NCBI GenBank assembly: GCA_030651815.1
Contig: JAUSBW010000241.1
Location: forward strand, 1-48,025
Length of the DNA: 48,025 bases
Reading direction: 5' to 3'
Source of the DNA: Methanoregula sp.
Lineage (GTDB): Archaea; Halobacteriota; Methanomicrobia; Methanomicrobiales; Methanospirillaceae
The translations under genes and the position numbers were made by a program. Positions 42,444 through 48,025 of the stretch are shown here, piece by piece. How positions within the stretch are numbered: the first letter of the stretch is position 1; each line of letters begins with the position of its first letter. The notes below the pieces were generated by a model. It saw nothing but the letters and a program-made list of their open reading frames with translations. It had not been told where the DNA came from and made no database searches.

Positions 42444-42461
42444 GTCAAGGTATAAACAGTG
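42444..42461. promoter_or_regulatory. Shared TATA region of srp19 and hypB
   Basis: GTATAAAC (42450-42457) reads as GTTTATAC on the other strand, so one AT-rich element can act as a TATA box in both directions. It is ~28 bp from the srp19 ATG (42426, minus) and ~29 bp from the hypB ATG (42483, plus), and neither start has a Shine-Dalgarno. The symmetry fits two leaderless transcripts from one bidirectional TBP site. Confidence 0.6.
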
Positions 42462-42482
42462 TACGCTCCCACTTATGTTTAC

Positions 42483-43130
42483 ATGCATCATATCGACGTC
42501 AGGATTGAGAAGGATGTATACGACGTCAACAACACTCTGGCAAGTCAGAACGCACAGCACTTAAAGGCACACGGGGTTCGGGCGTTTGATCTACTCGGGG
42601 CTATCGGTTCGGGTAAGACCGCGCTCATCGAACGCCTTGTCCCGCTGCTCAATAAAAAAGGTTTGAGGGCAGGTGCAATTGCCGGTGACGTATACGGGGA
42701 TGACGACTTTAAGCGGATTGTTGCACTGGGAATTCCGGCATTCAATGCGAATACAGGCAAGGAATGTCATCTCGATGCCCATCTGGTTGAACACGCAATC
42801 AGCCACCTCCCTCTCGATGATATCGATGTGCTCTTCATCGAGAATGTGGGTAACATGGTCTGCCCCACTGATTTCCGGCTTGGCGCCGAGAAGCGGATCG
42901 TTGTGGTGAGTTCCACAGAAGGAGACGATGTGGTGAACAAGCACCCGATGATGTTCCGGGACTGCACGATTGGCGTGATCAACAAAGTCGATCTTGCACA
43001 GTTAGTGGGGGCAAACCTGGACAGGATGCAATCGGATATCAAGCGGTACAATCCTTCGATGCCCGTGTTCCGGACTAACCTGAAAACCGGCGATGGCGTA
43101 TCAGCCTTACTCGACAGCATTCTTACGTAA
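42483..43130 (+). CDS. hypB: HypB, hydrogenase nickel-insertion GTPase
   Basis: 215 residues from ATG 42483; a longer frame upstream is not supported and the TATA box places the RNA start close to this ATG. HypB delivers Ni to hydrogenase with HypA. GTPase motif GAIGSGKT at 39-46, GDVYGDDD, ECHLDAHLVEHA (Cys/His metal ligands), VGNMVCPTDF (second Cys), and NKVDLA for guanine specificity. No His-rich N-terminal tail as in some bacteria. No hypA or hydrogenase genes nearby. Confidence 0.93.
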   Translation: MHHIDVRIEKDVYDVNNTLASQNAQHLKAHGVRAFDLLGAIGSGKTALIERLVPLLNKKGLRAGAIAGDVYGDDDFKRIVALGIPAFNANTGKECHLDAHLVEHAISHLPLDDIDVLFIENVGNMVCPTDFRLGAEKRIVVVSSTEGDDVVNKHPMMFRDCTIGVINKVDLAQLVGANLDRMQSDIKRYNPSMPVFRTNLKTGDGVSALLDSILT

Positions 43131-43229
43131 ATTACGCGTGTTGTCACTAATTCTGACAGCAGGAATTACCGGGAAAATGACTGTTGCCTTCCTCAGAATG
43201 TCTGGCAGCAGACAAACGTGCAATCGGGA

Positions 43230-43262
43230 AATACTATAAATAATTCTGAAGGGAATATATAG
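43230..43262 (+). promoter_or_regulatory. Promoter of ribosomal protein S8e
   Basis: CTATAAATAA (43234-43243) and a second AATATATAG (43254-43262) precede the ATG at 43315 by ~75 and ~55 bp. GAGAGTGA, 5-12 nt before the ATG, is the ribosome site. Confidence 0.45.
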
Positions 43263-43314
43263 AGCACCATCTTCAGGAAGCATATTCCGGGAAGATTTTA
43301 TAGAGAGTGACACC

Positions 43315-43692
43315 ATGCAGTGGCAGGGAGAATCAGTACGTAAGGTAACCGGTGGCAGGCGCCGCCCGGCACAGATGAAGCGGAGAGCAGAAATCGGTCT
43401 TGCACCGGCAGACACCCATATCGGTGAAGACCGCAGGAAGATCATCCGCACTTATGGTGGAAACGACAAGGTCCGGGCGCTCCGGGCAGCCTTTGCAAAT
43501 GTGACCAACCTCACAAACGGCGAAACCAAAAAAGTGAAGATCGAAAAGGTCGAGAAAAACGGTGCAAACCCGAACTATGTCCGGCGGAACCTGCTCACCA
43601 AGGGCGCAGTTATCAAAACCGAGATCGGAAATGCCCGCATTATGAGCCGCCCGGGCCAGGATGGCGTTATCAACGCAGTGTTGCTCGAATAA
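43315..43692 (+). CDS. rps8e: Ribosomal protein S8e
   Basis: 125 residues: [27 protein letters not shown] at the N terminus and the [37 protein letters not shown]-terminal signature. Archaeal-length form, part of the small subunit. Clear ATG and ribosome site. Confidence 0.95.
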   Translation: MQWQGESVRKVTGGRRRPAQMKRRAEIGLAPADTHIGEDRRKIIRTYGGNDKVRALRAAFANVTNLTNGETKKVKIEKVEKNGANPNYVRRNLLTKGAVIKTEIGNARIMSRPGQDGVINAVLLE

Positions 43693-43742
43693 CCAATATC
43701 AGACCAGCAATCTTTTTTCTTTCAGACTTGCATACTCTAGCT

Positions 43743-44165
43743 ATGCGAAGGATCTGTTATCGTTTCCCCCAGCGGGTGGATCTCTCATTTGCGATGGGGA
43801 TGCCTTTTAACGAGACGCTCAGGTATATTGCCGATCTGGATAACCATGAGTCAACCAAGACGACCGGAAAAGAGCTGGTCCGGGTAAAAACCCGTATTGA
43901 AATTGCTCTTGACCGGGCAACATTTGGGGAAATCACTCCGGATGTCCTGCGCCCCGGTGTGATCACAGAAGCGGTCGATTTAAAATGCTCTGTACTCGCC
44001 CTTGCCCTGCGCGGAGGGGGGAAAATCCCCATAGCAAATGATGTCTTCTACCTTCGCCTGACCGATCAGGTGTCCCGCACGGACATCGATATTGCAAAGG
44101 ATGGCAGCGGTGAAGGGTTAGATGCGCTCGATATGAAAAATATTCTCTTAGGTACTGCTAAGTGA
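43743..44165 (+). CDS. Hypothetical protein (140 aa) upstream of DUF2240 gene
   Basis: Soluble, mostly alpha/beta; notable stretch LALALRGGGKIPIANDVFYLRLTDQVS and acidic patches. I do not recognise the family. Start assumed at ATG 43743; a GTG or later ATG (for instance before GMPFNETLRY) is possible. Its stop overlaps the GTG start of the next gene by four bases, implying co-translation and joint function. Confidence 0.55.
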   Translation: MRRICYRFPQRVDLSFAMGMPFNETLRYIADLDNHESTKTTGKELVRVKTRIEIALDRATFGEITPDVLRPGVITEAVDLKCSVLALALRGGGKIPIANDVFYLRLTDQVSRTDIDIAKDGSGEGLDALDMKNILLGTAK

Positions 44166-44623
44166 CACTCCGGATTACGGTCGCTGCACCGTTCAAGCAT
44201 ACCCGCAAGACCAGTATGCGAAAAAACGAGCTGGTCTATTATTACGCGCTCGACCGGAAATGGATGAGCACCGATCAGGCAAACCAGTTCCTGCGGCGTG
44301 CGGAAGAGGAGGGTCTTTTGAGCCTCGAAAATGGCATGTTTACACCACGTTTTGATCTTGCTGCGATTACGATACCTATCGGGTTCAAGCCAACCTCTGC
44401 CATCTTTGAGCGCAATGATCCTGCGCAGGTACTGATCGGACGGATAGCAAAAGCCACATCTATGCAGGAGACCGATATCGTTGCGGAGATGAACCGTATG
44501 ATCAGGGACGGGTTTGACAATCACCTTTTACCTCCTGCAGCCCTTGTTCTTCTCGCAAAAAAACACGGAGTTTCCTTTGAGGATCTATCCGATGCACTTA
44601 TGCAGAGTGTAAAAAAAGGCTGA
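44162..44623 (+). CDS. DUF2240 family protein
   Basis: 153 residues, GTG start at 44162. LRITVAAPFKHTRKTSMRKNELVYYYALDRKWMSTDQANQFLRRAEEEGLLSLENGMFTPRFDLAAITIPIGFKP fits DUF2240, an archaeal family with a winged-helix-like N terminus. Function unknown. C-terminal half is helical (LPPAALVLLAKKHGVSFEDLSDALMQ). Confidence 0.8.
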   Translation: MTLRITVAAPFKHTRKTSMRKNELVYYYALDRKWMSTDQANQFLRRAEEEGLLSLENGMFTPRFDLAAITIPIGFKPTSAIFERNDPAQVLIGRIAKATSMQETDIVAEMNRMIRDGFDNHLLPPAALVLLAKKHGVSFEDLSDALMQSVKKG

Positions 44624-44733
44624 ACAAACACGTTTAAAAAAAATTGGCTTGTATCAAATCCCAAATAGGCAGGGCACAAAGTATTTCGCCCCTTTATTCA
44701 AAATCTATCGTCAATGATGTCCGGAGTTGACTT

Positions 44734-45252
44734 ATGAAGCGAAGAAACGATCCGTGGGACAAGCCGTGGGTTACTATAGCAGTTATTGTGGGGATTGTTG
44801 CAGTTGTGATCATGGCCCTTGTATTTTTCATGGGTGGCGGGAACACTGGCGGGCAGCGTACGGCAGGACAAAGCACCACCTCGCAGGCAACACAGGCGCC
44901 TTTGAGCTCTTCTGCCCAGTCAACTGCTGCTTCAGCGGGGATAAAACCAGAATCGATCAGAGAAGCACCAACTGTCACCGTTCCGGGCAACGGGGCTTTT
45001 GTCAGGGTGAACTACATCGGGAGCTTTGCCGGAACCTATGGAATAAATGGAGAGATGGTGACGGTGAGGAATTCCGGTGAGCGCTTGTTCCCGCTCAATG
45101 CTACTACAGGTTCTGTATCAGCAACGTTCCACAAGGAAGATGGTTCCACCCGTCACGAGATTGTCGTTGAGATCTACAAGGATGGAAAGGCGCTCAGGTT
45201 TGCCAAAAACTCTTCTGCATATGGCGAAGTGAATGTCAACTCTCAGGTATAA
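44734..45252 (+). CDS. Membrane-anchored extracellular hypothetical protein
   Basis: 172 residues. After the charged start KRRNDPWDKPW comes one hydrophobic helix (VTIAVIVGIVAVVIMALVFFM), then a long Gly/Thr/Ser/Ala linker (GGQRTAGQSTTSQATQAP), and a small beta domain with YIGSFAGTYGINGEMVTVRNSGERLFPL. Topology: N-in, domain outside. GGAG 9-12 nt upstream of the ATG. No family assigned. Confidence 0.6.
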   Translation: MKRRNDPWDKPWVTIAVIVGIVAVVIMALVFFMGGGNTGGQRTAGQSTTSQATQAPLSSSAQSTAASAGIKPESIREAPTVTVPGNGAFVRVNYIGSFAGTYGINGEMVTVRNSGERLFPLNATTGSVSATFHKEDGSTRHEIVVEIYKDGKALRFAKNSSAYGEVNVNSQV

Positions 45253-45296
45253 TCCCTTTTTAACGTTTGATCAAATCTTAAAAAAGAATTGGTATC

Positions 45297-45728
45297 TTAT
45301 CTTTTGCCGCGGGCTTTTGCTGCTTCTTTTTCAGCCTTCTCCCCTTCAACTTTTGGGAAGAGCTCATCGAGAGTTTTCTCTCCATAGGCAGTCACACTTG
45401 CATTTATCTGCACGAAATCCTGGGTGATCTCACTGGACCGGACTGTCTTTCTCCGGCGTTCACCGTCCATGGTGGGATGAAAACCAATCCCGCCTGCAAG
45501 GAGCAGGTTCCTGCGCCCTGCGCCGGGAATGCCCTTCTTTGCAGGAATGCCGGTCCTGTCCGATGCACCGGTGATCTTGATCTTGTATCCTGCAAGCCCA
45601 ATTGGGGCTGCATCGAATTCATCGCCAATACGCTTGCCAACGATCGACCCTGCCGCGCCACCGCTGGCATCGACATTGTAGGCGCGACCGGTCTTGGGGT
45701 CTGATACTACGACTTTTAAGTCCACCAT
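45297..45728 (-). CDS. rps6e: Ribosomal protein S6e
   Basis: 143 residues: LKVVVSDPKTGRAYNVDA near the start, IGLAGYKIKITGASDRTGIPAKKGIPGAGRRNLLLAGGIGF in the middle, typical RRRKTVRSSEI and an acidic/basic tail. Follows aIF5B on the same strand (gap ~160 bp), the usual archaeal order. Confidence 0.95.
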   Translation of the reverse strand: MVDLKVVVSDPKTGRAYNVDASGGAAGSIVGKRIGDEFDAAPIGLAGYKIKITGASDRTGIPAKKGIPGAGRRNLLLAGGIGFHPTMDGERRRKTVRSSEITQDFVQINASVTAYGEKTLDELFPKVEGEKAEKEAAKARGKR

Positions 45729-45886
45729 TCAAATCTCTCCTTATTGGTCTTTTTCTGGAAAAAAACCAGATTTCCGGGTTTTTTTCACGTCTCGAACTGC
45801 CGGCTGGATCGCCTACACATGAGAAGTACTCATTTTATTATACTAATACGCTATTAAACCCTCGTGTCATTCCGGGCAATACATTT

Positions 45887-47665
45887 TTACTTGCCCCAGA
45901 AGGGTTCGGTTTTCCTTCGCATCGACGTGTACTCTTCCAGGATCTCCTGCGTGCTCGTGTTCAATGACTTGAGCATCTCCTTTTCCAGCACTTTCACATG
46001 ACGCTCGGGAACATCCACAAAGAGGTCATCTCCCACGTTTAGCTGTCTCCCGATGGTTGCACCCTCAATCGAGATCGCAACTTCAAGTCCGGCATCAGCT
46101 TCCCGGATGTTTTCCTGCCGGAGCTGCATGCTCTTGAGATGGCCTACTTTCTTGCCGTCCAGCTTGATCAGGTTCACGTCACTGCGCAGCTTCCCCCCAA
46201 GAACCCGTACTCCGACAACTGCCGGGTTGCTCTGCCGGAACACGCAGTCGGGCATGAGACGGATCTTTGCCGGCATAACCACGTGTTCGAACCGCTGCTT
46301 GTCCAAGAGGCGCTTCTGCTCGTCCCGCCATGCCACGTACTGGTCGATGATCTGGTAGATCACCCGACCCTCAAAGACTTTTACCTGTGTATACAGCGGG
46401 TTTTTGATCATCTCCACGACATCAGGAAGCAAGGGCGTGTTGAACGAGAGCAGGACGCGGAATACCGGGTTTTTTATCGTCTCGGTATCTATCAGATCGT
46501 GCCGGCTCACAGGCCCGACTTCCGCCCGCATCACACCAATCTCTTTGCCTTCGAGCTCCTTGCAGAGTGCTTCAAGTGCCCCGATGGTGTCAGCTTTGAT
46601 GACGATCCCCTCTTGAACAAGGTTGACGTGGATCTCAGTCATCTCCTTTTTGATCTTTGCCCGGATCTCATCGCGGTTGCCCCGGACTACAAAGAACGGA
46701 GAGCCCGCAATCACCCCTTCCAGATCGGGTGCTGTGACTTTTACTCCTGCTGCTGCCACTACGGTCTTCTCGCGCTCGAACCGGTCCTCAAAAAGGATCT
46801 CTTTCATCGGTCGGGGTTTTAAGAGGGACCTCACCCTGGTAAAGATCACATCGCCTTGTGTAGCGACAGCGATCTCATCCCCGATTGAGAGCGTCCCATC
46901 GTACAGGATCACATCCAGCGTGGTCCCGAGCCCCCGCTCCTCTTTTACTTCGAGCACAGTTCCGGCACCCGGACCTTCGACTGAGAGGGTGAGCGCATCT
47001 CCCATGTAACGCTGGGCAAGCCCTATCATGACCATCAGCAGGTCGCAGACCCCCTCTCCTGTGTGGGCGCTGACGGGCACGATTGCAAGGTTGCGCTGGA
47101 AATCTGATACGCGATCGAACCGGTCAGCGGAAAAACCAAGTTCGGAGAGCTTTCCGACCACCTCGTAGGTTTTGTTCTCCACAACCCCTTGGACCCGGTC
47201 GTTCTGCTTAGCAAAGGATGACAGGAACGACTCGTTTTCAAAGACTCTCCAGCCGTGGATGCGATCTATCTTGGTCGCAGCGATCACAAACGGGGTCTTG
47301 CAGGTGCGCAGGATCTGGAGCGCTTCGATCGTCTGCGGCTGGAATCCCTGGTTGATATCAATAACCAGAATCGCCATGTCAGCGAGTGCACCGCCACGGG
47401 CGCGGAGCGTGGTGAATGCGTGATGTCCCGGTGTATCGATGAAGAGCAGCCCGGGGATGTTGATGGGAATTTTTCCTATTGTGCCACTCATGGAGCGGAT
47501 TGCTTCAATGGGAACGATCGTTGCACCGATGTGCTGGGTGATTTGGCCAACCTCTGAGCTTACGACCGAAGAACCACGAATCCGGTCAAGAAGCGATGTT
47601 TTGCCGTGATCCACGTGCCCCATAACGCAGACAATCGGCGTCCTGATCTTCGGGTTTACCGCCAT
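45887..47665 (-). CDS. infB: Translation initiation factor aIF5B
   Basis: 592 residues. GTPase that promotes subunit joining. G1 GHVDHGKT (16-23), G3 DTPGHHAF, G4 ATKIDRI, then domains II-IV with VEKEMLKSLNTSTQEILEEYTSM-type C-terminal helix. No long N-terminal extension as in eukaryotes or bacteria. AAAGGTGAGGG ends 3 nt before the ATG at 47665, a strong ribosome site. Confidence 0.96.
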   Translation of the reverse strand: MAVNPKIRTPIVCVMGHVDHGKTSLLDRIRGSSVVSSEVGQITQHIGATIVPIEAIRSMSGTIGKIPINIPGLLFIDTPGHHAFTTLRARGGALADMAILVIDINQGFQPQTIEALQILRTCKTPFVIAATKIDRIHGWRVFENESFLSSFAKQNDRVQGVVENKTYEVVGKLSELGFSADRFDRVSDFQRNLAIVPVSAHTGEGVCDLLMVMIGLAQRYMGDALTLSVEGPGAGTVLEVKEERGLGTTLDVILYDGTLSIGDEIAVATQGDVIFTRVRSLLKPRPMKEILFEDRFEREKTVVAAAGVKVTAPDLEGVIAGSPFFVVRGNRDEIRAKIKKEMTEIHVNLVQEGIVIKADTIGALEALCKELEGKEIGVMRAEVGPVSRHDLIDTETIKNPVFRVLLSFNTPLLPDVVEMIKNPLYTQVKVFEGRVIYQIIDQYVAWRDEQKRLLDKQRFEHVVMPAKIRLMPDCVFRQSNPAVVGVRVLGGKLRSDVNLIKLDGKKVGHLKSMQLRQENIREADAGLEVAISIEGATIGRQLNVGDDLFVDVPERHVKVLEKEMLKSLNTSTQEILEEYTSMRRKTEPFWGK

Positions 47666-47942
47666 ATACCCTCACCTTTCTTAATTTTTTAGCTCATGTG
47701 CGGAAGAAAAAAAAGTCCCGCTTCCCGTATACGCATGTGCGTTCTCACGCCATACTTTTAAGGAATACCGTTCAGAGCCACCTGATATGTAATGGATGTC
47801 CGACCCTATTAATAGTCACCTTGCTCTCTGAAGTGTGGGAATGAGGCACAAAACCGGTATGTAACCGGCCCCCTTTCGGGTTTTTAAGTGAATTGAGGTC
47901 TCCCCACCCTAAAGGATGGGGCTTCCAGTATGTTGTTGGCAT
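47666..47942. other. Intergenic region with hairpins next to an IS end
   Basis: Between infB and the right-edge gene. ACTTTTAAGG around 47754-47763 is a weak TATA-like box. CCGGT (47854-47858) and ACCGG (47864-47868) form a hairpin, followed by CCC/GGG (47871-47873 with 47878-47880) and then TTTTT, which looks like a terminator on the plus strand. No protein is encoded. A small RNA is possible but unproven. Confidence 0.35.
47888..47925 (-). mobile_element. IS200/IS605-type right end (hairpin)
   Basis: On the minus strand the order is gene stop (47945), GAAG, then CCCCATCC-TTTA-GGGTGGGG (47902-47921), a hairpin with one G-T pair, then AGACCTCAATTCAC ending near 47888. The hairpin pairs cleanly only on the minus strand (a C/A mismatch on the plus), matching RNA made from the minus strand. 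The TTCAC end and CTTTAG loop are characteristic of many IS605/IS1341 right ends and of the scaffold of TnpB omega-RNAs. Confidence 0.5.
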
Positions 47943-48025
47943 TCATATTTCCTTCTTTTTCAGTTGCGCGTTTTCTTTTCTTACAATCTTGTCTTTTGGG
48001 GTCTCTTCCAATGTCACTTGATTAT
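47943..48025 (-). CDS. C-terminal end of a gene entering from the right, possibly tnpB
   Basis: Only the last ~27 codons are in the window: a charged, Lys/Glu-rich end NQVTLEETPKDKIVRKENA with a QLKKKEI tail and a TGA stop. The hairpin directly after the stop suggests tnpB of an IS200/IS605-type element. The sequence itself has no catalytic motif, so the identity rests on context. Confidence 0.4.
   Translation of the reverse strand, partial: NQVTLEETPKDKIVRKENAQLKKKEI

Noticed and set aside
46139-46822. 227-codon plus-strand frame inside infB
   Set aside because: Shadow of the aIF5B gene, which has all GTPase motifs on the minus strand.
1-48025. CRISPR arrays or cas genes
   Set aside because: No regularly spaced direct repeats or Cas motifs were found anywhere in the window.

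Overview
The window is chromosomal DNA from a methanogenic euryarchaeon, most like the order Methanomicrobiales (a Methanoregula-like genome is my best guess, by inference). The archaeal assignment rests on a complete A-type ATP synthase operon, transcription factor B next to Gar1, SRP19, ribosomal proteins S8e and S6e, aIF5B, a RIO2 kinase, a COG2433 protein, a cupin-type glucose-6-phosphate isomerase and TATA-box promoters that often sit only 25-30 bp before start codons (leaderless mRNAs). HypB, the nickel-insertion GTPase, fits a hydrogenase-dependent methanogen.

Layout. 1-474: minus-strand gene of the pRiA4b ORF-3 type, disrupted by a nested hairpin resembling an IS200/IS605 end. 632-6029: archaellum/type IV pilus-like export module, with two RecA/KaiC-type ATPases (one with a ruined P-loop) divergent from a secretion ATPase and a double-domain FlaJ/TadC-like membrane protein; no pilin is visible. 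6118-6743: a zinc-ribbon mini-protein and an unknown protein. 6856-15143: ATP synthase genes H-I-K-E-C-F-A-B-D in one operon, followed closely by phosphoglycerate kinase and then RlmH. 16988-23585: an accessory-looking stretch with a frameshifted YkgJ-type gene, an MFS carrier, a PBP4-type lipoprotein, a transposase N-terminal fragment beside extreme homopolymers, a methyltransferase and a transglutaminase-like lipoprotein.

23669-30828: class II lysyl-tRNA synthetase, a flavin disulfide oxidoreductase, a lineage-specific unknown, a lone NrpR-type sensor domain, and a TrmB regulator divergent from a frameshifted cell-surface protein with a perfect palindrome over the shared promoter. 30828-38645: cupin isomerase converging on a minus-strand operon (Ncs6-like pseudoenzyme, K+ channel, NAD synthetase), which is divergent from RIO2 kinase, COG2433 and ThiL.

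38719-47665 is mostly informational: two tRNA-Ala genes with matching promoters, TFB and Gar1, PHP phosphoesterase and SRP19 sharing a TATA region with hypB, S8e, an unknown, a DUF2240 protein, a membrane-anchored unknown, S6e and aIF5B. The right edge carries another IS200/IS605-type end with the last codons of a minus-strand gene.

No CRISPR array, rRNA or replication origin was seen. The most notable items are the TrmB-side palindrome, the back-to-back srp19/hypB promoter, the Ncs6 paralog lacking its catalytic motifs, the two single-base frameshifts, and the pilus-like module without pilins.
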